A stretch of 55,765 bases of DNA from NCBI RefSeq assembly GCF_001641695.1, contig NZ_LSEF01000047.1, positions 38,360 to 94,124 of the forward strand. Direction: 5' to 3'. Positions within the stretch are counted from its first letter, which is position 1. The number at the start of each line of letters is the position of its first letter. The notes under the pieces are model-generated. The model saw only the letters and a list, made by a program, of their open reading frames with translations. It searched no databases and was not told the origin of the DNA. Positions 1 to 9,850 of the stretch are shown piece by piece. The stretch is from Bradyrhizobium neotropicale (GTDB taxonomy: Bacteria > Pseudomonadota > Alphaproteobacteria > Rhizobiales > Xanthobacteraceae). The translations under genes and the position numbers were made by a program.

Positions 1-23
1 ACCCGCCGCGCTACGCGCGTCGG

Positions 24-47
24 CCTCTCCCCGCACGCGGGGAGAGG
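24..47. repeat. Short palindromic intergenic repeat
   Basis: Perfect 9-bp arms (CCTCTCCCC and GGGGAGAGG) surround a 6-base loop. The same core, CTCTCCCCGC with its complement, recurs in the larger repeat at 33.8 kb, so this is one member of a dispersed family. It lies beyond the pckA terminator at the edge of the window, so its outer limits cannot be seen. Confidence 0.7.
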
Positions 48-70
48 CGATAGAGTCCCGCTCGCTCAAA

Positions 71-97
71 CAAAAAGGGCGGCCTCGCGGCCGCCCC
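71..97 (-). terminator. Rho-independent terminator of pckA
   Basis: On the minus strand an 8-bp GC stem (GGGCGGCC with GGCCGCCC, loop of four) is followed by a run of five T and then GTTT. It starts about 20 bases after the pckA stop codon, which fits an intrinsic terminator for that gene. Confidence 0.85.
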
Positions 98-118
98 TTT
101 GCATTCAACTGAACGAAG

Positions 119-1735
119 TTACTCCGCCGCGAGCTTCACGTCCGGCGCGGCCGCACGCACCTCGGCGTCGACCTGGGCTTCGAACTTGGCAAAGTTCTTC
201 TGGAACATGCCGACGAGGGCCCGGGCGGTCTTGTCGAACTCGTCCTTGTCCTTCCAGGTGTTGACCGGATTGAGGATCTCGCTCGGCACGCCCGGCAGCG
301 CGGTGGGGACTGCGAAGCCGAAATACTTGTCGGTGCGGAATTCGACGTTGCGCAAGGACCCGTCGAGCGCCGCGGTGAGCAGCGCGCGCGTCACCTTGAT
401 CGGCATGCGCAAGCCGACGCCGTACTTGCCGCCGGTCCAGCCGGTGTTGACCAGCCAGCAGTCGACATTGTGCTGGGCGATCAGGTCGCGCAGCATGTTG
501 CCGTAGACGGACGGGTCGAGCGGCAGGAAGGGTGAGCCGAAGCAGGTCGAGAATTCCGGCTGCGGCTCGTTGCCGAGACCGCGCTCGGTGCCGGCGACCT
601 TGGCGGTGTAGCCGGAGAGGAAGTGATACATCGCCTGCGCCGGCGAGAGCTTTGCGATCGGCGGCAGCACGCCGAAGGCGTCGGCGGCGAGCATCACCAC
701 GTTCTTCGGCTGCGGCGCGCGGCCGGTGCGCGAAGCGTTCGGGATGAATTCGAGCGGATAGGCCGAGCGCGTGTTCTCGGTCTTTGAGCCGTCGTCGAAG
801 TCCACCACACGGGTGTCTTCATCGAGCACGCAGTTCTCGAGCACCGCGCCGAAGCGCGTCGAGGCGGCATAGATCTGAGGCTCGGCTTCCTGCGACAGCT
901 TGATGCACTTGGCGTAGCAGCCGCCCTCGAAATTGAAGACGCCGTTCGGGCCCCAGCCGTGCTCGTCGTCGCCGATCAGCGTGCGGTTGGGATCGGCCGA
1001 CAGCGTGGTCTTGCCGGTGCCGGACAGGCCGAAAAAGATCGCGGCATCGCCATTGGCGCCGACATTGGCCGAGCAGTGCATCGGCATCACACCTCGCTCC
1101 GGGAGGTAATAGTTCAGCGTGGTGAAGACCGACTTCTTCATCTCGCCGGCATAGTAGGAGCCGCCGATCAGCACGATCTTGCGGGCGAAATCGATCGCGA
1201 CGACGTTCTCCGAGCGCACGCCGTGACGCTTCGGATCGGCGCGGAAGCTCGGCATGTCGATGATGGTGAGCTCGGGCGTGAAGCTCGACAGCTCGACCGC
1301 CTCGGGACGGATCAGCAGCGTGCGGATGAACAGCGAGTGCCAGGCGAGCTCGGTGAACACGCGGGTCTTGATCCGGTAGGCCGGATCCGCCCCGCCATAG
1401 AGATCCTGCGCGAACAGCGTCTTGCCTTCGGCGTGCTTCAGGAAGTCCTGATAGAGCGCCTCGAACTGTTCTGCGGTGATCGACTGATTGCCGCCCCACC
1501 ACATCTTCTTGTCGGTGGTGGCATCACGCACCGTGAACTTGTCTTTCGGGCTACGGCCCGTGAATTCGCCGGTGTCGGCGCACAGCGCACCGTCCGCAGA
1601 CAGAACCGCCTCGCCCGCAGAAAGCGAATATTGATAAAGCTGCGGCGCGCCGAGGTTCCAGTGAACTTGTTTGAGCTTCTTTAAGCCGAATTTGTCGGCG
1701 CCGAAGGCACCGTTGCGCACGCCCGTCTCTTGCAC
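119..1735 (-). CDS. pckA: Phosphoenolpyruvate carboxykinase (ATP)
   Basis: Cytoplasmic enzyme that converts oxaloacetate and ATP to PEP, CO2 and ADP, the entry step of gluconeogenesis and central for growth on C4-dicarboxylates. The 538-residue product has the usual family length. The P-loop GLSGTGKTT is at about residues 236-244, followed by the metal-binding stretch GDDEHGW. I place the start at a GTG because a strong AGGAGG lies 8 bases upstream of it; the in-frame ATG nine codons earlier would place that ribosome-binding site inside the gene. The gene is followed by its own terminator and has a TATTAT -10-like element on the minus strand at 1803-1808. In many Rhizobiales pckA lies beside chvI; here two genes separate them. 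Identification is secure. Confidence 0.97.
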   Translation of the reverse strand: MQETGVRNGAFGADKFGLKKLKQVHWNLGAPQLYQYSLSAGEAVLSADGALCADTGEFTGRSPKDKFTVRDATTDKKMWWGGNQSITAEQFEALYQDFLKHAEGKTLFAQDLYGGADPAYRIKTRVFTELAWHSLFIRTLLIRPEAVELSSFTPELTIIDMPSFRADPKRHGVRSENVVAIDFARKIVLIGGSYYAGEMKKSVFTTLNYYLPERGVMPMHCSANVGANGDAAIFFGLSGTGKTTLSADPNRTLIGDDEHGWGPNGVFNFEGGCYAKCIKLSQEAEPQIYAASTRFGAVLENCVLDEDTRVVDFDDGSKTENTRSAYPLEFIPNASRTGRAPQPKNVVMLAADAFGVLPPIAKLSPAQAMYHFLSGYTAKVAGTERGLGNEPQPEFSTCFGSPFLPLDPSVYGNMLRDLIAQHNVDCWLVNTGWTGGKYGVGLRMPIKVTRALLTAALDGSLRNVEFRTDKYFGFAVPTALPGVPSEILNPVNTWKDKDEFDKTARALVGMFQKNFAKFEAQVDAEVRAAAPDVKLAAE

Positions 1736-2017
1736 GAAAGATCCTCCTAGAACCCGCGACATTCAGCGCGACCAAGCTTTGGCGCCATCGCGGTTACCGT
1801 GAATAATAGGCCATCCGGCCTCGGTTGGGCGACCTAATAATGATGAACGCTGGCGTTGCCAAGCCGATCCCGCAGGAATTGGTTTATTCAAGGACCGCGC
1901 CAAACGTCGCGCATGTCAGCTCTGTGCAGACGCCTCGAAAAATCGCAAATGGTCGCGCAACCAAACGCGTGATTCAGCGTTATCCCGGATTTTTGCGACG
2001 CACAATCACCGCGCGGT

Positions 2018-4615
2018 CTATTGCACCGCGCCTTCGCCGATGAGTGCGAACGGTGCCCAGATAGCGGGATAGGCATTGCGCGGTGACGATGCGTCGTCGA
2101 GATAGGCCAGCATCGCGCGTCGCAAGGCTTCAGCGCGCCCCATTCCGGGCTCGCTCTTGAGCAGATCGAAGGTCGAAATGGTCAAGCGGGTGGCAGCTTC
2201 GGAATCGACTGCCCAATGCGAGACCAGAAGCGCGCGGGCGCCGGCGTAGAAGAATGAGCGCGCCAATCCCGACAGCGCCTCGGCGCCCGGCTTGTCGCCG
2301 GCAATCGTGTTGCACGCCGACAGCACCACCCAATCCGCATTGAGCTTGAGCTGCGCGACTTCGCTCGCGGTGAGCAGACCGTCGTCGAGCTCGGAGGGCT
2401 GGTCGGGAATTGAGAGGGCGAGCGACGGCTCGCCCAGTCCCTTGACGTCGCCGGCGACGAGGCCATGGGTCGCGAAATAAATGATGCTGTATTGAGCAAG
2501 CGCTGCACGCTTGAGCGTTGTTTCGCTGGCGTCGCGACCGAGATGGATGTCGGCCGCGGCGGCGCCGACATCCTTCGCCACCGCGTTGAGCTCGTCCGCG
2601 GTGTCGGGCAGTTGCGGCAGCGCTTGCGAAAGCCGCGCGCGATCGACGCCCGCGCCGCGCCAAAAATCGGTATAGGCGCCAGCCGCCAGGCTGCGCGCAG
2701 CAATCTTCCCACTTGTCGCGCGCCGGTCGGCCGGCCCCGCCTCGGCAGGGTTGAACACGGGATCGCCAAAGCCGGTCATCGGCTTTGCGCCCTGATCCTT
2801 GCGCGCAAATGCGCGCAGCGATTTCAGGCTGACCACCGACGGCAGCACCGCCACTGCCTGACGCCGCAACAGCCAGGCGGCGTTGCGATAGCCCTCGATC
2901 TTGTCGGGAATGGCAGCCTGCGGCTTCTCCGTGACGAGCAGATGAAACGGCAATGCGGTCAGTGCGCCCGATGGCACCACCAAAAGGCTGCGCTTGTCCT
3001 TCGTCAGCGCCTCGACCGGGCCGAGCAGCGCGACATAGAGCTCGTTGGCGAGCGCCAGATCGAACAATCCGGACTTGCCCGATGCATCGCTCGCCTTGCC
3101 GACATCGAGCCCTTTGCGGAAGTCGGACAATTTCTGCGCCAGCGCGTCCGCGCCAAGCGGAATTTCCTTCCAGTCGACGCTCTCGCGCGTGATCGCGATG
3201 ACATAGCTTCGCTTGTCGACGACCGAATAGATCACCATAGCCTCGTCGGCCGACAGCAGCGCCTGAATGTCCCTGGCCGCGAGCGGCAGCGGGTTGGAGA
3301 GCGAGGCGTAGTCGGGGAATTCGACGGCGAGCGTCTTCTGCAAGCCTGAACGCTCGCTCGCGATCGCCACGAGCCGCGCGCGGCTGCGCTGCTCGGCGGC
3401 GACGTCGCGCTGGGCGGACGGCTTCGACACCGCGGCAATGATGGCCTTGTCGAGCGTCTCGTCTTCAGTCGCGAGGTCCTGATCCCGGCGCACGAGTTCG
3501 GCAAGCCGGTCATTGCCGGCGGCAAGGCGCACCGCGAGCTTGTTCACGGCGGACGCGGCAGAGGATTGCGTCCCGCGCTGGATTGTGGCGAGCGCGTCGT
3601 CGAGGGCCTTGTCCGAAGGCAGCAGAGATTGCTGTCGCGCGGCGAACAGGACCGGCAGCACGACGCGCAGCTGCGCACGGTTGCCGGCGAGCGTCCTTTC
3701 CGCGAGCGGCAACGCGTCCGCGGTGCGTCCTGATGCCTGGAGGAAATAGGCGAGATTGCTGGTCGAGGTCGCAACATCAGGATGATCGGGCCCGAGCGCG
3801 CGCTCGCGGATCGCCAGCGCGCGGCGATAGAGCGGCTCGGCCTCGGTATAGTGCTGCTGGTGCTCATAGAGGCCGGCGAGATTATTGAGGGAGCGCGCGA
3901 CATCGGGATGATCCGCCCCCAGCACTTTTTCGCGGATCGCAAGCGAGCGCTTGATGGGCGCTTCGGCGTCGGCGTCGCGGTTGAGATCGCGATCGAGCTG
4001 GCCGATGTTGTTCAGGATGGTGGCGACCGCCGGATGCTCGGGTCCAGCGACCTTCTGATAGATGGCAAGCGCCCGCTGGAACAAAGGTTCGGCGTCGGCA
4101 TAGCGCTCCTGCTTGACATAGAGCGTGGCGAGATTGTTGAGGGCCTGGCCGACATCGGGATGCTCGCGCGACAACGCCTTTTCGCGAACGGCGAGCGCGC
4201 GTTTGAACAGCGGCTCGGCCTCGGCAAAGCGGCCCTGCCGCTGATAAAGCGCGGCGAGATTGGTCAGTTCGGCCGCGACAAGCGGAGTTTCGAGGCCAAG
4301 CGATTTTTCCATCAGCGCGATCGAGCGCTTGTAGATCGGCTCGGCCAGATCGTCGCGGCCCTGACCGGCATAGACCTGACCGAGGTTGTTCAGCGCGGCG
4401 GCGAGCTCGCGACCGTTATCGCTCTTCTCCAGACTTGCGACCATGGCCTGCGCCAGAGGAAGCGCTTCCGAGTATTTGCCGGCCTGATTGAGCTGGTTGA
4501 TCCTGGCACTCTGCGCGGCGAGACCGCCGTTCTGCGCGAAGGCGGTCGTGGAAAGGAGTGCACCAGCCGCGAGCGTCAAGCCCGCCACCAGCGCCAATCG
4601 ATTACGTCTTGCCAT
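2018..4615 (-). CDS. Exported TPR-CHAT domain protein (caspase-like fold)
   Basis: An 865-residue protein starting with a clear signal peptide (basic MARRNR, hydrophobic core, cleavage near AFAQ). About six 42-residue kinesin-light-chain-type TPRs occupy residues 45-330, visible in the DNA as a 126-bp period. The last 300 residues form a CHAT domain, a caspase/separase-like fold; the predicted dyad is His717 in YFATHG and Cys768 in VLSACNT, both intact. CHAT proteins are proteases in several defence and cell-death systems, but this version is predicted to be secreted and has no defence neighbours, so a periplasmic or surface role is more likely. The longer in-frame start lacks signal-peptide character. 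It follows HugZ-like on the same strand after a 98-bp gap. Substrate unknown. Confidence 0.9.
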   Translation of the reverse strand: MARRNRLALVAGLTLAAGALLSTTAFAQNGGLAAQSARINQLNQAGKYSEALPLAQAMVASLEKSDNGRELAAALNNLGQVYAGQGRDDLAEPIYKRSIALMEKSLGLETPLVAAELTNLAALYQRQGRFAEAEPLFKRALAVREKALSREHPDVGQALNNLATLYVKQERYADAEPLFQRALAIYQKVAGPEHPAVATILNNIGQLDRDLNRDADAEAPIKRSLAIREKVLGADHPDVARSLNNLAGLYEHQQHYTEAEPLYRRALAIRERALGPDHPDVATSTSNLAYFLQASGRTADALPLAERTLAGNRAQLRVVLPVLFAARQQSLLPSDKALDDALATIQRGTQSSAASAVNKLAVRLAAGNDRLAELVRRDQDLATEDETLDKAIIAAVSKPSAQRDVAAEQRSRARLVAIASERSGLQKTLAVEFPDYASLSNPLPLAARDIQALLSADEAMVIYSVVDKRSYVIAITRESVDWKEIPLGADALAQKLSDFRKGLDVGKASDASGKSGLFDLALANELYVALLGPVEALTKDKRSLLVVPSGALTALPFHLLVTEKPQAAIPDKIEGYRNAAWLLRRQAVAVLPSVVSLKSLRAFARKDQGAKPMTGFGDPVFNPAEAGPADRRATSGKIAARSLAAGAYTDFWRGAGVDRARLSQALPQLPDTADELNAVAKDVGAAAADIHLGRDASETTLKRAALAQYSIIYFATHGLVAGDVKGLGEPSLALSIPDQPSELDDGLLTASEVAQLKLNADWVVLSACNTIAGDKPGAEALSGLARSFFYAGARALLVSHWAVDSEAATRLTISTFDLLKSEPGMGRAEALRRAMLAYLDDASSPRNAYPAIWAPFALIGEGAVQ

Positions 4616-4713
4616 GAAGCACTCTCGCTGCCGACCCTGGCCTTCCGGGCCCGAGCATGGGTCGCAGCGATCCGCGCCGCCGTTCAAGCGCGAGCGCGAC
4701 TATCCGCGCTCGA

Positions 4714-5448
4714 CTATTTGGTATTACCCCGCGCCTCGCCCGCCAGCCTGACCAGCATCTTGCGCAGTTCGGTGCCGCTGGTGACCCGTTCGGGGAACTC
4801 GAGCCGCAACGCGGTCTGCTCGGCCTGCATGTCGAGCCCCTCGGGATCGCACCCCGTGCAGCGCCAGTCGCCCTCCGCGGCATCAAGCAGCTTCGTCGCA
4901 TAGAGCTTCATGGTGTCGCGATGGTCGGCGTTCATGTGCTCGACCGCCCCCTCTTCCGCGGCCAATAGGTCCTCGGCACCGGTGAGGTCCGTGAGGAAAT
5001 GCTCAGGCTTGAGGTCGACAATCCGGCCAAAGCCGGCGACCAGATGGGTTCCCGTGGGATGGATCCGGAAAAACGAGAAATCCTTAAAGGAAGCAAAGCC
5101 TTCCGCCGAGGGATGTGCATTGAGATACCGGCGCTGGAGCAATTCCTTCTCGGCATCGGCCTGTTCGGCGCGGCCGGACAGCATGATCCGGGCGCCTTCC
5201 AGGGGATCGCCGGGGGCGCGCTCGTCCAGCATCAGGGAGACCCTCGCATCGGTGAGGATGTTCCTGGTGTGAACGGCGAGGCGCGAGATCAGCAGGATGG
5301 GCGAGCCGTCGGGATGGCTCGCCAGATTGACCAGCGAGCAATAGGGATCGCCGCTGCCGACCATCAGGGTTGCCAGGGCGCCCTGGCGGGAACGCCGCAA
5401 CAGCGATTTGGCGAGCTTTCCGGGGTCGAAATCGGGGGTCGGCTGCAT
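4714..5448 (-). CDS. HugZ-family FMN-binding / pyridoxamine oxidase-like protein with DUF2470
   Basis: A 244-residue cytoplasmic protein with an N-terminal split-barrel flavin-binding domain (residues about 10-150, of the pyridoxamine 5'-phosphate oxidase fold) and a C-terminal DUF2470 domain with the signature EHMNADHRDTM. This architecture is that of HugZ/HutZ, which bind or degrade haem, but many members have no proven activity. The ATG chosen has GAGAAAG just upstream; a TTG nine codons earlier is possible. It is divergent from chvI across about 240 bp. I infer a redox or haem-related function but cannot assign a substrate. Confidence 0.88.
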   Translation of the reverse strand: MQPTPDFDPGKLAKSLLRRSRQGALATLMVGSGDPYCSLVNLASHPDGSPILLISRLAVHTRNILTDARVSLMLDERAPGDPLEGARIMLSGRAEQADAEKELLQRRYLNAHPSAEGFASFKDFSFFRIHPTGTHLVAGFGRIVDLKPEHFLTDLTGAEDLLAAEEGAVEHMNADHRDTMKLYATKLLDAAEGDWRCTGCDPEGLDMQAEQTALRLEFPERVTSGTELRKMLVRLAGEARGNTK

Positions 5449-5689
5449 TGGCTTTCTCGGCTCAGGTGGTTGCAAGGGGGGCCTTTTTTCGGGTAAACGG
5501 GGGTCCGGTTATGGGTCGAAACGCGGCGAATCTGCCGTGTTTCGTGGAACTTGGTCACACTTCAGCCTAGCTTGCATTGCTCGGTGACCTTGTCGAACCC
5601 CGAGTTCGGGACCCATGTATGCGGCGCATCACTGGATTGCTCGCCGTTTCAAGCCACGACCCAAAACGGAAAGCAGAAAGCAGAGGCTC

Positions 5690-6391
5690 ATGCCCACAAT
5701 CGCTTTGGTCGACGACGACCGCAACATTCTCACATCCGTCTCGATCGCGCTGGAAGCCGAAGGCTATCGCATCATGACTTACACCGACGGCGCCTCGGCG
5801 CTCGACGGTTTCCGCACGACCCAGCCCGATCTTGCCATCCTCGACATCAAGATGCCGCGCATGGACGGCATGGAGACGCTGCGTCGGCTGCGGCAGAAAT
5901 CCGACCTGCCGGTGATCTTCCTCACCTCCAAGGATGAAGAGATCGACGAGCTGTTCGGCCTCAAGATGGGCGCCGACGATTTCATCCGCAAACCGTTCTC
6001 GCAACGGCTGCTGGTCGAGCGCGTCAAGGCGGTGCTGCGCCGCTCGGCGCCGAAGGATCCGACCGCCGTGCCGAAGGAGAACGACGCCAAGGCGCTCGAT
6101 CGCGGCCTGTTGCGCATGGATCCCGAACGGCACACCTGCACCTGGAAGAACGAGCCGGTGACGCTGACGGTCACCGAATTCCTCATCCTCCAGGCGCTGG
6201 CGACCCGTCCCGGCGTGGTGAAGAGCCGCAACGCACTGATGGACGCCGCCTATGACGATCAGGTCTATGTCGACGACCGCACCATCGACAGCCACATCAA
6301 GCGGCTGCGCAAGAAGTTCAAGGTGGTCGACAACGAGTTCGAGATGATCGAGACGCTGTATGGCGTCGGCTACCGTTTCAAGGAAGCCTGA
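5690..6391 (+). CDS. chvI: Two-component response regulator ChvI
   Basis: An OmpR/PhoB-type regulator of 233 residues: receiver domain with acidic pocket DDD at residues 8-10 and phospho-acceptor Asp52 ([10 protein letters not shown]), then a C-terminal winged helix ending YGVGYRF. With ChvG it forms the ChvG-ChvI system, which in Rhizobiales responds to acid and envelope signals and controls exopolysaccharide, motility and host-interaction genes. The start ATG is preceded by AGAGG. chvG follows after 119 bp, and the order chvI-chvG-hprK-EIIA-HPr supports the assignment. Confidence 0.95.
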   Translation: MPTIALVDDDRNILTSVSIALEAEGYRIMTYTDGASALDGFRTTQPDLAILDIKMPRMDGMETLRRLRQKSDLPVIFLTSKDEEIDELFGLKMGADDFIRKPFSQRLLVERVKAVLRRSAPKDPTAVPKENDAKALDRGLLRMDPERHTCTWKNEPVTLTVTEFLILQALATRPGVVKSRNALMDAAYDDQVYVDDRTIDSHIKRLRKKFKVVDNEFEMIETLYGVGYRFKEA

Positions 6392-6510
6392 GGCGCACCG
6401 CGGCTTCACGAAAGCGAAAGGGGCCCGGTCGGTTCTGATTCCATCGGGACCGATGTGGCTTTAGGATGCGAAGGACCCATCGCACGAGCTGTCAAAACCG
6501 GGCGTAAGCA

Positions 6511-8313
6511 TTGCTTGACCGAACGCAGCCTGATTCGAGCCTGACCACCGAGGACGCCGCCCGCGGCGTCCCGGATCATGCTGCCGGGGACACGCCGGCC
6601 GCGCAGGGCTGGCGGCCGCTGAGCTGGCTCAAGCGCGCCGGACAGTTCTTTTTTGCGCTCTCCTTCTCGAGCCTGACCCGCCGCATCGTATCACTCAATC
6701 TCGCCGGCCTCGTCGCGCTGGTCGCGAGCATCCTGTACCTGTCGCAATTCCGCGCCGGCCTGATCGACGCCCGCGCGCAGAGCCTGCTCGTACAGGCCGA
6801 GATCATTGCCGGCGCGATCGCGGCCTCCGCGACCGTGCAGACCAACGCGATCACCATCGATCCAGACCGGCTCCTCGACCTCAAGCCGGGCGAGACCTAT
6901 GGCGGCTCGGACGAGTATTCGCCGCTGGATTTCCCGATCAATCCGGAGCGCGTGGCTCCGGTGCTGCGCACGCTGATCTCGCCGACCAAGACGCGCGCCC
7001 GCATCTACGATCCGAACGGCAGCCTGCTGCTCGACAGCCGCAACCTCGAGAACGTGTTGCGCTTCGAACTGCCGCCGCCCTCCGCGGAGAAGCCGAACAT
7101 CGTCGAGCGCGGCATGACCGCGGTGCGCACCTGGCTGAACCGCGGCGACCTGCCGCTCTACCGCGAGCTCGGGCCCGAGAACGGCAACGGCTATTCGGAG
7201 GTCGCCGATGCGCTCCAGGGCCAGAAGCGCTCGATGGTGCGGGTCAATTCGCGCGGCGAGGTGATCGTCTCGGTCGCGGTCCCGGTGCTGCGCTCGCGCG
7301 CGATCCACGGCGCGCTGATGCTGTCGACGCAGGGCGACGACATCGACCAGATGGTGACCGCCGAACGCCTCGCGATCCTGAAGGTCGGCGGCGTCGCGGC
7401 TGCCGTCATGATCATGCTGTCGCTGCTGCTCGCGAGCACGATCGCAGGGCCCGTGCGCAGGCTCGCCGACAGCGCCGAACGGGTCCGCCGCCGCATCAAG
7501 ACCCGCGTCGAGATTCCCGACTTCACCCGCCGCCGCGACGAGATCGGCCATCTCTCCGGCGCGCTGCGCGACATGACCAACGCGCTCTACAGCCGCATCG
7601 AGGCGATCGAGATGTTCGCCGCCGACGTCGCCCATGAGCTGAAGAACCCGCTGACCTCACTGCGCTCGGCGGTCGAGACGCTGCCGCTGGCGCGCAACGA
7701 GAACAGCCGCGCACGCCTGCTCGAGGTGATCGAGCACGACGTCAAGCGGCTGGACCGGCTGATCTCGGACATCTCGGACGCAAGCCGGCTCGATGCCGAG
7801 TTGCAGCGGCAGGATGCGATTCCGGTCGATCTCAGGCGCCTTTTGGGCACGCTGGTGTCGGTCGCCAATGAGACCAAGCTCGGCCACGACGTCGCCGTCG
7901 AGGCGCGCTTCGAAGGCCGCGGCCCGAGCGACAACTTCTCCGTCCCCGGCCATGATTCACGGCTGGGACAGGTGGTCGCCAACCTGCTCTCCAACGCGCA
8001 ATCCTTCTCCGAGCGCGGCAGCAAGGTGCGCCTCACCTGCCGCCGCGTGCGCGCCGAGATCGAGATCGTGGTCGACGACGACGGCCCAGGCATCCGCGAT
8101 GACGCGCTCGAGCGCATCTTCGAGCGCTTCTACACCGACCGGCCGCATCAGGGCTTCGGCCAGAACTCCGGCCTCGGACTTTCGATCTCCAAGCAGATCG
8201 TCGATGCACATGGCGGACGCATCTGGGCCGAGAACCGCGCAGGCCCGCCGGATGAGGACGGCACCCCAACCGTTGCCGGCGCGCACTTCGTGGTGAGGCT
8301 GCCGGCGCTATGA
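6511..8313 (+). CDS. chvG: Sensor histidine kinase ChvG
   Basis: A 600-residue membrane kinase. A proline- and charge-rich cytoplasmic N-terminus leads to a first membrane helix at about residues 55-75, a periplasmic sensing region to about 290, a second helix, a HAMP linker, the HisKA box with phospho-acceptor His375 (VAHELKNP), and an ATPase domain with DDGPGI and GLGLSIS. It should autophosphorylate and pass phosphate to ChvI. The start is a TTG with only a weak ribosome-binding site, so the first residues are uncertain. Its stop overlaps the hprK start by four bases (ATGA), so the two are translationally coupled. Confidence 0.95.
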   Translation: MLDRTQPDSSLTTEDAARGVPDHAAGDTPAAQGWRPLSWLKRAGQFFFALSFSSLTRRIVSLNLAGLVALVASILYLSQFRAGLIDARAQSLLVQAEIIAGAIAASATVQTNAITIDPDRLLDLKPGETYGGSDEYSPLDFPINPERVAPVLRTLISPTKTRARIYDPNGSLLLDSRNLENVLRFELPPPSAEKPNIVERGMTAVRTWLNRGDLPLYRELGPENGNGYSEVADALQGQKRSMVRVNSRGEVIVSVAVPVLRSRAIHGALMLSTQGDDIDQMVTAERLAILKVGGVAAAVMIMLSLLLASTIAGPVRRLADSAERVRRRIKTRVEIPDFTRRRDEIGHLSGALRDMTNALYSRIEAIEMFAADVAHELKNPLTSLRSAVETLPLARNENSRARLLEVIEHDVKRLDRLISDISDASRLDAELQRQDAIPVDLRRLLGTLVSVANETKLGHDVAVEARFEGRGPSDNFSVPGHDSRLGQVVANLLSNAQSFSERGSKVRLTCRRVRAEIEIVVDDDGPGIRDDALERIFERFYTDRPHQGFGQNSGLGLSISKQIVDAHGGRIWAENRAGPPDEDGTPTVAGAHFVVRLPAL

Positions 8314-8834
8314 GCGATGGCGGCCAGAGCGTTCACGCCTCCGCGGTCAAAGTCGGACATCTGGCGGTGCTGATCCGCGGGCCTTCGGGCGCCGGCAAGT
8401 CGCGGCTTGCCTTCGATTTGATCCTGGCCGGGCGCGCAGGGGTGGTCGAAAAGGCGATTCTGGTCGGTGATGACCGTGTCCATCTGGCGACAGTCGGCGA
8501 CGAAATTGAAGTCCGCCCGAGCAGCATGCTGGCCGGCCTGATCGAAATCCGCGGCCTCGGAATCCGTCAATGCGACTACGTGGAGCATGCGACTGTCGGC
8601 CTCGTGGTCGATCTGGACGCAAGCGACGCCGAACGCCTGCCGCCGCCCGAAGCGCTGAAAACACGCATTTTTGGTGTCGAAATACCGCGAATCCCGGTCG
8701 CCAGCGGCTATTCGCCGCTCCCTTTGGTTGTCGCGGCCTTGACCACTACCAAAAGTTCATCTTCGGTTAACCATTCAGGCGATTGTTTGAAGGGAAATGG
8801 TAACCATATGAACCCCACTATCGCGACCGAATAG
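8310..8834 (+). CDS. hprK: HPr kinase/phosphorylase, short alphaproteobacterial form
   Basis: A 174-residue protein holding only the C-terminal catalytic domain of HPr kinase: the P-loop GPSGAGKS is at about residues 24-31, followed by VGDDRV and the signature region IEIRGLGI. Firmicute HprK is about 310 residues, but the short form without the N-terminal domain is normal in Alphaproteobacteria. It phosphorylates or dephosphorylates HPr on a serine and so connects metabolite levels to the regulatory PTS. It overlaps chvG by 4 bp and is followed after 133 bp by the EIIA gene. Confidence 0.93.
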   Translation: MSDGGQSVHASAVKVGHLAVLIRGPSGAGKSRLAFDLILAGRAGVVEKAILVGDDRVHLATVGDEIEVRPSSMLAGLIEIRGLGIRQCDYVEHATVGLVVDLDASDAERLPPPEALKTRIFGVEIPRIPVASGYSPLPLVVAALTTTKSSSSVNHSGDCLKGNGNHMNPTIATE

Positions 8835-8967
8835 ACCGGCGCAGCTCCCCTCATCCATCCGTCTAGATTCAGGGAGATACGCAACATCCCCTCTTGCGCG
8901 AGGGCTCTGGATGGTCAAAGTGGCGCGTTCGTGCGGCGCACCAAGAGCGCCCGCGAGGAGTTTTCCG

Positions 8968-9369
8968 ATGATTGGTCTAGTACTTGTGACCCACGGGCGC
9001 CTTGCCGATGAATTCAAGGCGGCGCTTGAACATGTCATGGGTCCGCAAAAGCAAATCGAAGCGATCACGATCGGCGCCGAGGATGATTCCGATCTCTGTC
9101 GAAGCGACATCATCGAGGCGGTTAACCGCGTCGATTCCGGCGACGGCGTTGCGATCCTCACCGACATGTTCGGCGGCACGCCGTCCAACCTTGCCATATC
9201 CTGCATGAGCCGGCCCAAGGTCGAAGTGCTCGCGGGCATCAACCTTCCGATGCTGGTGAAGCTCGCGAAGGTTCGCGAGGAACGTTCGCTGCCCGACGCG
9301 ATCGCGATGGCGCAGGAAGCAGGTCGCAAATACGTCACCATCGCCAGCCGCGTGCTCGCCGGCAAATGA
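8968..9369 (+). CDS. PTS EIIA component, mannose family
   Basis: A 133-residue soluble protein of the EIIA-Man fold. His9 in LVTHG is the predicted phosphorylation site, and the TDMFGGTP loop is conserved. No sugar permease components are nearby, which fits the regulatory PTS of Alphaproteobacteria, where this protein receives phosphate from HPr and probably signals rather than transports sugar. GAGGAG sits 7 bases before the ATG and decides the start against a longer in-frame GTG/ATG. Four-base overlap (ATGA) with the HPr gene. Confidence 0.92.
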   Translation: MIGLVLVTHGRLADEFKAALEHVMGPQKQIEAITIGAEDDSDLCRSDIIEAVNRVDSGDGVAILTDMFGGTPSNLAISCMSRPKVEVLAGINLPMLVKLAKVREERSLPDAIAMAQEAGRKYVTIASRVLAGK

Positions 9370-9692
9370 GCGACGACACGCCGCTCGGAAGCCAGGCCGG
9401 GACAGGCGTGCCCGCGGGTGCGATTTCCAAAGAGCTCCTGATCATCAACAAGCGCGGCCTGCACGCCCGCGCTTCCGCAAAATTCGTCCAGGCCGTCGAG
9501 CGCTTCGATGCGCAGGTGTGGGTGACGCGCGGCGGCGAGACCGTCGGCGGCACCTCGATCATGGGCCTGATGATGCTCGCTGCCGGCCCCGGCACCACCA
9601 TCACGGTGGCAGCCGCCGGCACCGATGCCGAAGCCGCGCTCGCCGCGATCACCGAACTCGTCGAGAGCAAGTTCAACGAGGAAGGGACGTAA
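9366..9692 (+). CDS. Phosphocarrier protein HPr/NPr
   Basis: A 108-residue HPr-family protein; the first 20 residues form a short polar extension. The active-site histidine is His33 in RGLHARAS, and the regulatory serine region GGTSIMGLMML is present, so both EI-dependent and HprK-dependent phosphorylation are possible. It closes the chvI-to-HPr cluster and is translationally coupled to the EIIA gene. The symbol could be ptsH or ptsO; sequence alone does not settle this. Confidence 0.93.
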   Translation: MSDDTPLGSQAGTGVPAGAISKELLIINKRGLHARASAKFVQAVERFDAQVWVTRGGETVGGTSIMGLMMLAAGPGTTITVAAAGTDAEAALAAITELVESKFNEEGT

Positions 9693-9716
9693 AGCCGTCT
9701 CTCGCCACGCACTCAG

Positions 9717-9841
9717 CTGTAGGGTGGAAGGCGCTTAGCGCCGTGCCCGCCATCTCTCGATGATCGCAATAGAAACGGTGGGCACGCTTCCGCCTTCGCT
9801 CGCCGAGCTACGGCGGACAAGTCGCTTCACCCACCCTACGG
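9717..9841. repeat. Inverted intergenic repeat with GGGTGG ends
   Basis: The ends TAGGGTGG (9720-9727) and CCACCCTA (9831-9838) are inverted, and internal pieces GGCGCTTAGCGCC and GTGGGCACGC/GTGCCCGCC extend the symmetry. It lies exactly between the convergent ends of the HPr and glycosyltransferase genes, a typical place for REP/BIME-like elements, and could end transcription from both sides. Confidence 0.75.
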
Positions 9842-9850
9842 GACCTTCGG

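Noticed and set aside
1825..2043. 72-codon frame between pckA and the CHAT gene
   Set aside because: No ribosome-binding site, no recognisable content, and it overlaps the end of the CHAT gene.
2018..4615. CHAT protein as part of a CRISPR-type or gasdermin-like defence system
   Set aside because: No Cas, gasdermin or other defence genes nearby, and the protein carries a signal peptide.
5546..5550. GGAAC before chvI, as a possible EcfG -35
   Set aside because: No CGTT at 16-17 bases.
8310..8834. HprK appearing truncated to half length
   Set aside because: The short form is standard in Alphaproteobacteria, so it is not a broken gene.
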